A stretch of 64,000 nt of DNA from Novosphingobium rosa NBRC 15208 (GCF_001598555.1 NZ_BCZE01000001.1:199980-263979), one strand, 5' to 3'. Numbered from the stretch's first letter, positions 35,984 to 45,549 are shown. Notes: a model not told the origin generated them from the sequence alone. Numbers and translations: made by a program.

Positions 35984-36011
35984 GAAACGGCTCCGGCCTG
36001 CCGAACAAAGG

Positions 36012-36043
36012 GACCGCGCAGCACATCGCTGCGCGGTCTTTTT
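36012..36043 (+). terminator. Intrinsic terminator after the TonB receptor gene
   Basis: A perfect 10-bp stem GACCGCGCAG/CTGCGCGGTC (36012-36021 and 36029-36038) with a 7-base loop and a TTTTT tail. The tail overlaps the stop codon of the convergent RND gene, so the structure also marks the end of that operon. Confidence 0.92.
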
Positions 36044-39000
36044 ATGCGAGATCGGGGGTCTGAACGATCTGTCCCATGCGGGGCCGGGCGCGACGGGTGA
36101 ACGCCGGACGCCAGAACATCAGCAACAGCACCGGCAGCACCACCAGATTGGCCAGCGTGCCCGTCACCAGCCCGCCCAGCACCACCAGCGCCATGGGCCC
36201 GAGGATTTCGCAGCCCGGGCGCCCGGCGTCGAAGGCCAAAGGCGCCAGCGCCAGCGCGGCCAGCAGAGATGTCATCAGGATCGGCGTCAGACGCAGCCGG
36301 GCCGCGCGGACCACCGTGGCGATGGAAAACGCTGCCTGTTCGTCCAACACCAGATGCTCAAGCCGGTCGCACAGCAGGATCGCACCGCGCATTGAAAGGC
36401 CGAACAGGCTGACAAAGCCGATGATCGCCCCCACCGACAGCACCCCGCCCAGGCACAGCGCCACGCAAGCCGCAGCCCCGGCAAAGGAGAGCGCGCTGGC
36501 GGCCAGAATGATCCCCGCGGTACACCCGTCGAAAGCCAGCGCCAGCAGGCCAATCACGGCAAAACCCGCCAGCGCATAGCTGATCAGCAAATCGCGCCGG
36601 GCTTCGCGGACCGTGCGCGCGGTGCCGCCAAACTCCAGAAAGGCGCCCCTCGGCAGCGCGACATGGGCGGTGATAGCCTGACGCGCCTTGGCCTCGAAGC
36701 CAATCGGATCGCGCGGATGAAGCGCGATCACCTGCCGCCGCAACCCGCCATCATGCGCAATCATCGTGCGGTCGTCGGTGAGATAGACATTGGCCACCGC
36801 CTTGAGCGGCACCGAGATGCCCGAGGTGGAACGCAGCAGCAGATCCCCAATTCCCTCCGGATCGCGCCGCAACCGATCCTGCGCACTGACCGCCACATCG
36901 ATCACCCGCCCATGGTCGAAAATCTGCGAAACGCGCTGCCCCGCGAACGCAGCCTGCACCGTCTCCATCACATCGGAGGCCGACAGGCCATAAAGCGCCA
37001 GCCGGGGAAAGTTGAGATCGACCCGGATGGCGGGCGCCTGAAGCGTGTTTTCAACCTGCACATCGCCCGCGCCGGGCAGGGTTTTCAAAACATCGACGAT
37101 CTTGCCGGCTGCCTCATCCAGCCCATCCAGATCCTGACCATACAGGCTGATCTCCATCGGCGCGGCGGCGGCGCTGCCCACCTCCACCGCATCGAAGCGC
37201 GAGGACACGCTGGCCGCAAAGCCCGGGTTGAGCTGCAGCAGATGGTTGACCTTGCGGGCGATCGCCTCTTGCGCAGCGGCGTCCAGATCGGGGGCGAGAT
37301 CAAGATCGAACACCGCATGCTCGGGGCCCCAGCCCGTGACGCCCGTGGCATCGCGCCCGATGGCCGCGCTGACCATGCGAACCCCGGCGATCTGCTGGAA
37401 ATCCCTGCTGTCGCGCCGCCCGATCTCGTTCATCGTGGCCAAAGCGGTGGCGGGCGGCCCGTTGATTTCAGCCACCAGATGATTGTCATGCAGCGAGGGC
37501 AGCAGCTCGGAACGGTCGAACGCCAAAGCCGCGAAGGTCACCGCCACCACCCCCCCGGCGACACCGAGCAGCACCACAGGCCGCCCGCAGACCCGGCCCA
37601 GCATCCGGCCATGCGCATTCTTGAAGCGCGTCAGCGCAGCGGGATCGGGCAAGGGCGCCTGATGCGTGTGGAACAGCATGCAAAGCGCGGGCGTGACCAC
37701 AGTGGCCACCACGAAAGACGCCAGAGAGGCGGCGATCACCACAATGGCCATGGGCGTCAGCAGCGCGCCCTGCAGCCCATGCAGCGCCAGCACCGGCGCC
37801 AGCGCCACGATGATCGCGAAAATGGCGTAGGTGACGGGATCGCGGACCTCCAGCGTGGCGGCAAGGATGGTGTCACGGTCCCTGCCTTCCACATCGTGGT
37901 GCCCGGCATCGCGCAGCCGCTCGGATACATTGTCGACGCCAATGATCACATCGTCGAAGACCAGCCCAAGACTGAGGATCAGCCCGCCCAGACTCATCGC
38001 GTTCAGACTGCCGCCACAGGCCTTAAGCACCATGATCGCCGCGATCAACGGCAGCGGAATGCTGCCCAACGCCGCCAGAACCGCGCGGGGCTCGCGCAGG
38101 AACAGCGCCAGCACCACCACGATCAGCACCGTGCCGATGGCCAGATCCCACCCCAGATAATGCAGCGCCAACACAGCGAAACCGGCGGGCCGATCCAGCG
38201 CCTGATAGCGCACGCCTTGCGCTTCCAGTGCCGGTTTCAGCTCATCCAGCGCCGCCTCGACGGCATGGGTGGTCTCGACCAGATTGGCGCCATATTGCCG
38301 GTTGATGCTCAGGATCACCCCCGGCTGCCCGCCGATCAGCGCATCGCCGAAAGCGGGCGCGGGGGCCTCCACCACATCGGAGACGTCGCCGATGCGCACC
38401 GGCGCGCTGCCCGGCACCTGAATTTGTCCGGCGGCGATATCGTCGGCGGTCAGCGCCTGACCGTGAGGGGCGATGGACACGCGCTGGCTGGGCGTATCGA
38501 CAAAGCCCGCGCCCGCCACGCTGGTCGAGCGGCGCACGGCGTTCAATAGATCCAGAAAACCCAGATCGCTGTCGGAAAGATCGGCGGGCCGGGCCCGCAC
38601 GTCGATCCGCCGCGTCCGGCCGCCCAGCACCGAGACCTGCGCCACGCCAGCCACCGTCTGCAGACGCGGGCGCACCGTCCATTCCACCAGATCGCGCATC
38701 GCCATGGCATCGCCCTTCGCGCCGGTGAAGCCGATCTGGATCACCTGCGCATCCTGCGCCATCAGCGGCGTCATATGCGGATCAGCGGCATTGGCGGGCA
38801 TGCTGCGATCCAGCGCGGCAAGCCTTTCGCTCAAGGTCTGGCGCACGCGGTTGGGGTCGGCCCCTTCGGCGAAGCGGATGGTCATCATCGAAAGGCCTTG
38901 CATCGACTGCGAGCGCACCTGCCCCACCCCCGCCGTGCCGATCAGCGCGCTTTCGATGGGATGCGTGACCAGTTCCTCCACCTGACTGGCGGTCAGCCCC

Positions 39001-39161
39001 GGCGCCTCGGTCTGGATCGTGGTGAGGGCCGGGGCGATGTTGGGCGTGAGATCCAGATGGATATCGCGCACATAGAACAGGCCCAGCGCCACGAACCACA
39101 GGCAGGCCCAGCTGACCAGCACCGGCCTGCCCAGCGACCAGCGGATGATGCTCTCCATCAT
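36042..39161 (-). CDS. RND efflux pump, CzcA-like heavy-metal type
   Basis: A 1039-residue inner-membrane pump with the normal 12-span RND layout and two large periplasmic loops. The N-terminal block TEAPGLTASQVEELVTHPIESAL and VRSQSMQGLSMMTIRF match heavy-metal (HME) RND proteins rather than drug pumps. The fourth-span proton-relay motif reads LGLVFDDVIIGVDNV: two aspartates, then aspartate where CzcA has glutamate. With its adaptor and outer-membrane factor it should expel divalent or monovalent metal ions from the periplasm to the outside. It overlaps the adaptor gene by ATGA and is the last gene of the unit. The metal is not determined by sequence. Confidence 0.88.
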   Translation of the reverse strand: MMESIIRWSLGRPVLVSWACLWFVALGLFYVRDIHLDLTPNIAPALTTIQTEAPGLTASQVEELVTHPIESALIGTAGVGQVRSQSMQGLSMMTIRFAEGADPNRVRQTLSERLAALDRSMPANAADPHMTPLMAQDAQVIQIGFTGAKGDAMAMRDLVEWTVRPRLQTVAGVAQVSVLGGRTRRIDVRARPADLSDSDLGFLDLLNAVRRSTSVAGAGFVDTPSQRVSIAPHGQALTADDIAAGQIQVPGSAPVRIGDVSDVVEAPAPAFGDALIGGQPGVILSINRQYGANLVETTHAVEAALDELKPALEAQGVRYQALDRPAGFAVLALHYLGWDLAIGTVLIVVVLALFLREPRAVLAALGSIPLPLIAAIMVLKACGGSLNAMSLGGLILSLGLVFDDVIIGVDNVSERLRDAGHHDVEGRDRDTILAATLEVRDPVTYAIFAIIVALAPVLALHGLQGALLTPMAIVVIAASLASFVVATVVTPALCMLFHTHQAPLPDPAALTRFKNAHGRMLGRVCGRPVVLLGVAGGVVAVTFAALAFDRSELLPSLHDNHLVAEINGPPATALATMNEIGRRDSRDFQQIAGVRMVSAAIGRDATGVTGWGPEHAVFDLDLAPDLDAAAQEAIARKVNHLLQLNPGFAASVSSRFDAVEVGSAAAAPMEISLYGQDLDGLDEAAGKIVDVLKTLPGAGDVQVENTLQAPAIRVDLNFPRLALYGLSASDVMETVQAAFAGQRVSQIFDHGRVIDVAVSAQDRLRRDPEGIGDLLLRSTSGISVPLKAVANVYLTDDRTMIAHDGGLRRQVIALHPRDPIGFEAKARQAITAHVALPRGAFLEFGGTARTVREARRDLLISYALAGFAVIGLLALAFDGCTAGIILAASALSFAGAAACVALCLGGVLSVGAIIGFVSLFGLSMRGAILLCDRLEHLVLDEQAAFSIATVVRAARLRLTPILMTSLLAALALAPLAFDAGRPGCEILGPMALVVLGGLVTGTLANLVVLPVLLLMFWRPAFTRRARPRMGQIVQTPDLA

Positions 39162-40060
39162 GGCTGGCGCGCGCCTGCGCCCGATCCCTTTTCGGCAGCA
39201 AAGAGCCCGGCGACGCCGCGCACCACCACCTCGTCACCGGGCGCAAAGCCGCTTGCGACGAAAAAGCCCTTCTCCTCGGGCACCGGATTGGGCACCAGCC
39301 TGCGCTCGAAACCGCCGCTGTTGCGCACATAGGCCCATGCCGCGCCGCGAAAGCGGATCAGCGCATCGCGCGGCAGGATCACACCATCCTGCAGGCTGGC
39401 GCTTTCGATGTGAGCGCTCTGCGTCAACCCCACGGAGAGCAGGATCGCCGAAGGACCGGTCACCTCGACGATCAGGCCCGAGGATTGCAGGCGCGGTTCC
39501 GCCACGCGCGCCGGGCCGATCACCACGCCGCGCGCCGAAGTCGCGCCGATGTCGATCTTTACAGTGCGCGCGCCCGCCTGCCCGTCATTGTTATGCGTGT
39601 CGACATGGACCAGCGCCGCCGCGCCATGGGCCAGTGCCATCACCAGACGGTCACGCCGGGCATCGCTCATATGGGCGATGCCGGGCCCCCATTCCAGCCC
39701 AAGGCGTTGGCGCAAAAAGGCCACCTTCAGCGTATCGGCGCGCGCCAGAGCCGTGGCGGTCTGGCTGTCTCTGGCGGATACCCCTCCGCCTGCGGCGTGC
39801 AAGGCATTGGCGCGCAGGGCTTCGGCATGCGAGGCCATGCTGGCGGCCTGCGCCGTGCGCAGATCGGAGACAAGCTGGGCCAGCGGGCCGGGGTCCAGCA
39901 CCTTGGCGAAGGCGTCGATTTCCCCGGCACGACGCGTGGGCGCAAGGCGCTGCGTGGCGAGGCCCAGATGCTGCTGCACCTCTGGCCGCAGGCGGATGGT
40001 GGCGGCGGGCAGCGGCTGGATGGCGATGATCGCGATAGCGAGGGCGATCCTGCGTTTCAT
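39158..40060 (-). CDS. RND periplasmic adaptor (CzcB/CusB-like), short
   Basis: A 300-residue protein with an N-terminal signal (MKRRIALAIAIIAIQPLPA). It has a helical hairpin region rich in alanine (about 60-125) and a C-terminal beta-barrel and membrane-proximal part (LPRDALIRFRGAAWAYVRNS, PGDEVVVRGVAGLFAAE). It links the RND pump to the outer-membrane factor. It is about 100 residues shorter than typical CusB/CzcB adaptors, with a reduced N-terminal metal-binding region. It overlaps both neighbouring efflux genes by ATGA. Confidence 0.85.
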   Translation of the reverse strand: MKRRIALAIAIIAIQPLPAATIRLRPEVQQHLGLATQRLAPTRRAGEIDAFAKVLDPGPLAQLVSDLRTAQAASMASHAEALRANALHAAGGGVSARDSQTATALARADTLKVAFLRQRLGLEWGPGIAHMSDARRDRLVMALAHGAAALVHVDTHNNDGQAGARTVKIDIGATSARGVVIGPARVAEPRLQSSGLIVEVTGPSAILLSVGLTQSAHIESASLQDGVILPRDALIRFRGAAWAYVRNSGGFERRLVPNPVPEEKGFFVASGFAPGDEVVVRGVAGLFAAEKGSGAGARQP

Positions 40061-41556
40061 GGGTTTGCTCCCTCCCCGGGCTTTTCAGCTTTGGCGGTCA
40101 GGCCGCCTTGCCCATTCCAGCCGCCACCCAGCGCCTGAAACAGGGCAATCGTATCGCCGTAACGCGCGCTGTCGGCCTGAATCAGCGCCAGCTGGGCCTG
40201 ACTGGCGGCAGATTGCGCGGCCAGGGCAGGCAAGGCGCCAATCTCTCCCTGCGCCAGGCCGGCCTGAGCCAGAAGCGAGGACTGCTCGGCGGCGTGAGCG
40301 GCTTTGGCGGCATGGTCCAGCGCATCGGCATCCTGCACGATGGCGGCAAGCACATCGGCCGTGTTCTGCAGGGCCAGCAGCACCACGCCGCGATATTGCG
40401 CCTGCGCCTGCCTGAACGCCGCCTGCGCCGCCTTTTGCTGATGGCGCAGGCCCCCGGCATCGAAAACCGTCTCGCCCACCGATCCGCCCACCGACCAGAA
40501 GGCATTGTCGCTGGAGAGCAGCGTGCCGACAGCCGTACTGATCCCTCCCAGCGATGCGGAGAGATTGAAGCTGGGTAGCCGCGCCGCCGTCGCCACGCCG
40601 ACCTGCGCCGAAGCGACATGCAGATTGGCCTGCGCCAGCATCACATCCGGGCGATGGCCGATCAACTGCGAGGGCAGCATCACCGGCAGGCGCGGCGGCA
40701 GGCGCAGATCGGCCAGCGAGAGGTTCAGCGTGGGCTGCTCGGCGCTCTCCCGCCCGACATAGACGGCCAGCAAATCCTTCGTCTGGGCCAGTTGCTTGCG
40801 CAGGGGCGGGATGGCTTGTTGCGCGGCTTCGAGCGCGTTCTCCGCCGCGGCCACCTCATTGGTGGAAAGCTCGCCAAGGCGCTGCATCTGGCGCGTGACC
40901 TCCAGCGCGCGACTCAGCGTGGCAACATTGGCCCGAGCGGCGCTCAGCTGCGCGTTCAGGCTGGCGACCTGCAGCACCGCGCCTGCCACATTGGAGGTCA
41001 ACGCCAGCCAGGTCGCCTGAAGCTGACAGCGCTGCGCCTCGGCCTGAGCGCCCAGCGCCTCGATCTGGCGCCGCCGCCCGCCAAACACATCCAGCACATA
41101 GGCGATGTTGAACTGCCCGGCATAGAGCGAATAGCTCTGCTCGTTGGAGCTGAGCGGGGAGGCCAGCGTATAGGAATCCTTGGAGCGCGATCCCCCCGCA
41201 GCCACCTGCACCGTGGGATAGCGCGCGGCCCGCCCGGACAGCCAGACCTCTCGCGCCTGATCCAGCGCGGCCTTGGCCACCGCCAGATCGGCGTTGCGGG
41301 TGAGCGCCTCCTGCTCCAGCGCATCGAGCTGGGGGGAGCCGAAGAGGCGCCACCATTGCTTGTCCACCGTGCCGCCGATCTCGAAAGACTGGCCCCCTGC
41401 GGCAAGCTGTTGCGGCAGTTCCGCCGGTGCATAGCGAAAGGCGGCAGGCGGCGCCGGGGCATGGAAATTCGGACCGACCGTGCAGCCGCCCAGCAGCAGG
41501 GCAAGGGCCATGGGCCCTATCACCGAAGCGCGTTTGCGCGAAAAAGCTCTCCCCAT
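40057..41556 (-). CDS. Outer-membrane efflux lipoprotein (NodT/CzcC-like)
   Basis: A 499-residue outer-membrane factor. The lipoprotein signal ends in LLLGGC (Cys near residue 25), then TVGPNFHAP, the standard NodT start. Two OEP repeats of long helices and TolC-type strands follow. It completes the tripartite efflux system with the adaptor and pump genes directly downstream. The start codon is only 15 bases from the stop of the ZntB-like gene, so it is probably on the same transcript. Confidence 0.9.
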   Translation of the reverse strand: MGRAFSRKRASVIGPMALALLLGGCTVGPNFHAPAPPAAFRYAPAELPQQLAAGGQSFEIGGTVDKQWWRLFGSPQLDALEQEALTRNADLAVAKAALDQAREVWLSGRAARYPTVQVAAGGSRSKDSYTLASPLSSNEQSYSLYAGQFNIAYVLDVFGGRRRQIEALGAQAEAQRCQLQATWLALTSNVAGAVLQVASLNAQLSAARANVATLSRALEVTRQMQRLGELSTNEVAAAENALEAAQQAIPPLRKQLAQTKDLLAVYVGRESAEQPTLNLSLADLRLPPRLPVMLPSQLIGHRPDVMLAQANLHVASAQVGVATAARLPSFNLSASLGGISTAVGTLLSSDNAFWSVGGSVGETVFDAGGLRHQQKAAQAAFRQAQAQYRGVVLLALQNTADVLAAIVQDADALDHAAKAAHAAEQSSLLAQAGLAQGEIGALPALAAQSAASQAQLALIQADSARYGDTIALFQALGGGWNGQGGLTAKAEKPGEGANP

Positions 41557-41570
41557 CTCCGGCGGCGTTT

Positions 41571-42596
41571 CTAAAGGATGCGCAGCTTGCGCAGCACCAG
41601 CACCGTGGCCAGCACCGTGAGCACCATGAAACCGATGCCGTACCAGAAGCCGAAAGGGTTCTGCCCCCCCGGCAGACCGCCCAGATTCATCCCGAAAATG
41701 CCGCTGAGCAAGGTGGGCGGCAACGCCAGGGCGGTCACGATAGACAGCAGATAGAGGTTGCGGTTGGTCGATTCCATCAGCTTGGCAGAGGCCTGATCCT
41801 GAAGCAGGCGGCAGCGCTCCTGCACCAGATCGAGGTCATGGCCCAGCGCGCCCAGCCGCTCGATGGCGTTTTGCAAGCGCTTGGCATCGGGCCCCTGCAC
41901 CCACTCGGGCAGGCGCGAGATCAGCCCGAGCAGCGCATGCTGCTGAGGCACCATATGCCGCCGCAGCCGCGCGGCGATGCGGCGCACCCGGCCCAGCTCC
42001 TCGCTGGCGCGATCCGCGCCGCCCCCACCCCCGCCATCAAGCATGCGGTCTTCCAGCGCCTGCAAGCGGTCGGAAAGGTCCAGCATCAGATCGCCCAGCG
42101 TATCGGTGACGTGATGCAGGAATTGCGTGACCAGCGTGAGCGGGCGCTCCACCCGCAGCCCCTCGCCCAGCGAGCGACGCAGCTTGTCCACCGCCGTCTC
42201 CGGCGAACGACGGGCGCTGATCAGGCAGCGGTTGTCCAGATACAGGCGAAGCACATCGAGATGATCCGAGCGCTCCGCGAATTCATGATGCAGATCGCCC
42301 ACCACGCCGATCAGCCCATCGCCCGCCGTTTCCAGCCGCATATGCACGTCCGAACCCAGCAGGATGTCCTTGGCGCCCTCTGGCAGGCGCGGGCAGGCCT
42401 CGATCCAGGCGCGGGCGGCGGCGTCCGACTGGTCGAAATGCAGCCACACCAGCGTGTCCTCGGCAGCCAGCGCATCGTCGATGGCGTGATCGGCGATCAC
42501 CGCCATATTGCCCATGCTGTCCACGCTGTAGCCGCAGACCAGAGCCGGTTGCGGCGGGGCGGCCGGCGCGTCCAGCACCGCGTCAGATGTTGTCAT
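41571..42596 (-). CDS. zntB: CorA-superfamily channel, ZntB-like
   Basis: A 341-residue protein (347 if the upstream ATG at 42614 is used). A soluble, helical N-terminal funnel with a long coiled-coil (about 140-270) precedes two C-terminal membrane spans; the first ends in the signature GMN in SGIFGMNLGGLPG. ZntB members carry Zn2+ across the inner membrane. Placement 15 bases before a CzcCBA-like operon supports a role with zinc or a related divalent metal. The start lies inside the last codons of the upstream patatin gene, implying coupled translation. Confidence 0.8.
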   Translation of the reverse strand: MTTSDAVLDAPAAPPQPALVCGYSVDSMGNMAVIADHAIDDALAAEDTLVWLHFDQSDAAARAWIEACPRLPEGAKDILLGSDVHMRLETAGDGLIGVVGDLHHEFAERSDHLDVLRLYLDNRCLISARRSPETAVDKLRRSLGEGLRVERPLTLVTQFLHHVTDTLGDLMLDLSDRLQALEDRMLDGGGGGGADRASEELGRVRRIAARLRRHMVPQQHALLGLISRLPEWVQGPDAKRLQNAIERLGALGHDLDLVQERCRLLQDQASAKLMESTNRNLYLLSIVTALALPPTLLSGIFGMNLGGLPGGQNPFGFWYGIGFMVLTVLATVLVLRKLRIL

Positions 42597-43743
42597 AGTC
42601 GCGATGCACGTCATGAGTCACGAGGCCCACGCCCGGCGGCGGCATTTGCAGCCAGTCCTTGCGCAGCAGGGTGCGGCGCGTGTCCTCATAGCCGCTCATC
42701 CAGTGCTCCTTCATCGAGGTGCCGGAGAACTCATAGTCCTTCTGGTCGCCCTCATAGGATTTCTGCTGGTAGATCAGCTGAAGGATCGTCGCCTCGGGCT
42801 GGTCGGCCAGCTTGGCCATCATCGCGCGGTCCTCGGCGGTGAGCTGGTCTTCGGGCACGCGCAGCAAGGCCTCATGGGCGCGCTTTTTCCAGCGCATCAG
42901 CCGCTGATACATATCGGTGGTGTTGCGCGTGCGCGAGGAATAGAGAATGTCCTTCTGGCGCGCCGCCACATCCTGAATGGTGCGCGGCAGGCTGCCCCGC
43001 GCACTGAACAGATCGACCTGAAACACCAGCGAATTCTGCCCGTCATCCTGCGCCAGCAGATGCTGGAGCGGCGTGTTCGAGACCAGACCGCCATCCCAAT
43101 AGTAATCGGTGCCGATGCGCACGGCGGGGAAGCCCGGCGGCAGGGCCCCGCTGGCCATCACATGCTCGGGTTCGATGCGGGTGGTCTTGCTGTCGAAATA
43201 GACGAAATTGCCAGTGAGCATATTGACCGCGCCGACCGAAAAGCGGCGCCCGGGATCATTCAGCAGGTCGAAATCGACCAGCTCCACCAGCGTCTCGCGC
43301 AGCGGCGAGGTGTCGTAATAGCTGGTGGCGCTGTCCGCGCCAGGCATGCTGAACCACGGACTTTGCGGGCGCATTTCGAAGAAACCGGGCTGGCCCAGCA
43401 TGATCGTCGCCCAGGAACTGGCCATGTTGCGCATCTGGCGAAAGACATCGCCATCGGGCGTATAGTGCCAGATCTTGCGGTCGGTGATGCGGTTCCAGAA
43501 GGTGCGCAGAGCTTCCACGCGGCGCTCGGGCGGGTTGCCCGCGATCAGGGCCGAGTTGATCGCGCCGATGGAGACGCCGGAAATCCAGTCCGGCTCCACG
43601 CCGACCTCATGCAGCGCTTCGAACACGCCCGCCTGATAGGCGCCCAGCGCGCCGCCGCCCTGAAGGACCAGCGCCACACGGTCGCAGCGTTCAGGCTTCC
43701 AGCCGCGCGCATCGGCATATGGCGTGCTTGTCGGCTTATGCAT
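42583..43743 (-). CDS. Patatin-like phospholipase with C-terminal DUF3734-type domain
   Basis: A 386-residue predicted lipid acyl hydrolase. The oxyanion motif GGGALGAYQAG, nucleophile S58 in GVSIG and the catalytic DGG in YYWDGGLVSNTPL form the Ser-Asp dyad of patatins. The C-terminal part (about 250-370, with YEFSGTSMKEHW and a basic DTRRTL stretch) fits the DUF3734 extension found on bacterial members. AAAGGGG precedes the start. It is divergent from the hydroxybutyrate dehydrogenase gene; related patatins sit beside that gene and acetoacetate decarboxylase in other proteobacteria, as far as I recall. A link to polyhydroxybutyrate granules or membrane lipid turnover is inferred. Confidence 0.88.
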   Translation of the reverse strand: MHKPTSTPYADARGWKPERCDRVALVLQGGGALGAYQAGVFEALHEVGVEPDWISGVSIGAINSALIAGNPPERRVEALRTFWNRITDRKIWHYTPDGDVFRQMRNMASSWATIMLGQPGFFEMRPQSPWFSMPGADSATSYYDTSPLRETLVELVDFDLLNDPGRRFSVGAVNMLTGNFVYFDSKTTRIEPEHVMASGALPPGFPAVRIGTDYYWDGGLVSNTPLQHLLAQDDGQNSLVFQVDLFSARGSLPRTIQDVAARQKDILYSSRTRNTTDMYQRLMRWKKRAHEALLRVPEDQLTAEDRAMMAKLADQPEATILQLIYQQKSYEGDQKDYEFSGTSMKEHWMSGYEDTRRTLLRKDWLQMPPPGVGLVTHDVHRDYDNI

Positions 43744-43951
43744 CGTCAGCCCCTTTGGAAGAATTTACATCGCTAAAATCCCTTCCAGAGAAAGGACAAG
43801 CCAAGTTGCCTTTCGATAGAGTCCCAAGATGACGCATGAATGACAAATTTAAGTAAGCATGCATCACACAAACGTCATAGTAGAGTCATCCTGCCAACCT
43901 AACCCTGATCGAAACAGAATTTCCTCGAATCTCTTAAGGATCGGAAAGCGC

Positions 43952-44737
43952 ATGTCTCTTCAGGGTAAGGTTGCGGTTGTTACGGGATCCACCAGCGGGA
44001 TCGGGCTGGCCATTGCGAAGGCCTATGCCGGGGCGGGCGCGCATGTCGTCATCAACGGCTTTGGCGACGCCGACGCCATCGAGAAAGAACGCGCCGACAT
44101 CGAAACGCAATTCGGCGTCGAGGCGGTCTATTCCCCCGCCGACATGTCGAAGGGCGACCAGATCGCCGCGATGATCGCCGAGGCTGAAAGCACCTTCGGC
44201 AGCGTGGACATTCTGGTCAACAATGCGGGCATCCAGTTCGTCTCGCCGGTGGAAGACTTCCCCATCGAGAAGTGGGACCAGATCATCGCCATCAACATGA
44301 GTTCGGCCTTTCACGCCATCCGCGCCGCCCTGCCGGGGATGAAGGCGCGCAAATGGGGGCGGATCATCAACACCGCTTCGGCCCATGCGCTGGTCGCCTC
44401 GCCGTTCAAATCGGCCTATGTCACCGCCAAGCACGGCATCGCCGGGCTGACGAAGACGGTGGCGCTGGAAACCGCGACCTTCGGCATCACCTGCAACGCC
44501 ATTTGCCCCGGCTATGTCTGGACGCCGCTGGTGGAAAAGCAGATCCCCGAAACCATGGAAGCGCGCCACCTGACGCGTGAGCAGGTCATCAATGACGTGC
44601 TGCTCCATGCCCAGCCCACCAAGCAATTCGTCACCGTCGAGGAGGTCGCCGATCTCGCGCTGTTCCTCAGCAGCGAAGGTGCGAAGTCGATCACTGGAAC
44701 CATCCTGCCCATCGACGGGGGCTGGACAGCCGAATAG
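43952..44737 (+). CDS. bdhA: D-3-hydroxybutyrate dehydrogenase (short-chain dehydrogenase)
   Basis: A 261-residue SDR enzyme oxidising D-3-hydroxybutyrate to acetoacetate with NAD+. The cofactor motif TGSTSGIG is at 11-18, NNAG at 90-93, and the catalytic residues are S143, Y156 and K160 (YVTAK). The C-terminal LFLSSEGAKSITG and a glutamine/histidine-rich substrate lid (HAQPTKQF) match the BdhA family. A start at 43952 gives the standard N-terminus MSLQGKVAVVTG; the open frame extends upstream without homology. It is followed after eight bases by acetoacetate decarboxylase, giving a two-step route from hydroxybutyrate to acetone and CO2. Confidence 0.92.
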   Translation: MSLQGKVAVVTGSTSGIGLAIAKAYAGAGAHVVINGFGDADAIEKERADIETQFGVEAVYSPADMSKGDQIAAMIAEAESTFGSVDILVNNAGIQFVSPVEDFPIEKWDQIIAINMSSAFHAIRAALPGMKARKWGRIINTASAHALVASPFKSAYVTAKHGIAGLTKTVALETATFGITCNAICPGYVWTPLVEKQIPETMEARHLTREQVINDVLLHAQPTKQFVTVEEVADLALFLSSEGAKSITGTILPIDGGWTAE

Positions 44738-44745
44738 GTGACATC

Positions 44746-45546
44746 ATGAAAGCTGCCGATATCCTCAATCTGCGCTCGACCCCGATTGCCTCGCCCAGCT
44801 TTCCGGCCGGGCCCTACCGCTTTGTCGACCGCGAATATTTCACCATCGCCTATGAAACCGATCCCGACGCGCTGCGCGCCCAGCTGCCCGAACCCATCGA
44901 GCCCAATCCCGGCAACATCGTGGTCTATGAATGGATCAGGATGCCCGATTCCTCAGGCTTCGGCGCTTACACCGAAAGCGGCGTGGTGATCCCCGGCACC
45001 TTCGATGGCGAGGCCATCAGCTTCGTCGCGCAGATGTATCTCGATGACGAAGCCCCCATTGCCGCCGGGCGCGAAATCTGGGGTTTCCCCAAGAAATACG
45101 CCCATCCCAGGATGGAGGTGGTGAAGGACACGCTGACCGGCACGCTGGACTATGCCGGGCAGCAGGTCGCCATGGGCACCATGGGCTACAAGCATGATTG
45201 CGCGCGTGACAGCATGGAGCAAGCCTATGCCTCGCTTTCGCGCACGCAGCTCAACCTGAAGGTCGTGCCCGGCGTCGACGGCAATCCGGAGATCTGCCAG
45301 CTGGTCGCGCTCAACCTCACCGACATCACGGTGAAGGGCGCATGGAGCGGCCCCGCCCGCCTGCACCTGATCCCGCATGTCAACGCGCCGGTGGCCGATC
45401 TGCCGGTGCGCCGCATCATCGGCGCCACCCATATCATCGCCGATCTGACGCTGCCCTATGGCCGCGTGGTGCATGATTACAAGCTGGCCTCCATGCCCGG
45501 CGCCACGCTCGACGAAGAGCCGATGGTGCCCGATCTGGCCGAATAA
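44746..45546 (+). CDS. adc: Acetoacetate decarboxylase
   Basis: A 266-residue enzyme. The Schiff-base lysine K116 with neighbouring K117 lies in EIWGFPKKYAHP, and the family sequence FVAQMYLDDEAPIAAGRE precedes it. It decarboxylates acetoacetate to acetone. The gene follows bdhA at eight bases with AGGTGAC upstream and no sign of its own promoter, so both should be made together. The product length and motif positions match the clostridial enzyme closely. Confidence 0.93.
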   Translation: MKAADILNLRSTPIASPSFPAGPYRFVDREYFTIAYETDPDALRAQLPEPIEPNPGNIVVYEWIRMPDSSGFGAYTESGVVIPGTFDGEAISFVAQMYLDDEAPIAAGREIWGFPKKYAHPRMEVVKDTLTGTLDYAGQQVAMGTMGYKHDCARDSMEQAYASLSRTQLNLKVVPGVDGNPEICQLVALNLTDITVKGAWSGPARLHLIPHVNAPVADLPVRRIIGATHIIADLTLPYGRVVHDYKLASMPGATLDEEPMVPDLAE

Positions 45547-45549
45547 GGC

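Noticed and set aside
36663..38549. 628-codon open frame antisense to the RND pump gene
   Set aside because: Shadow of the pump gene; no recognisable motif and no ribosome binding site.
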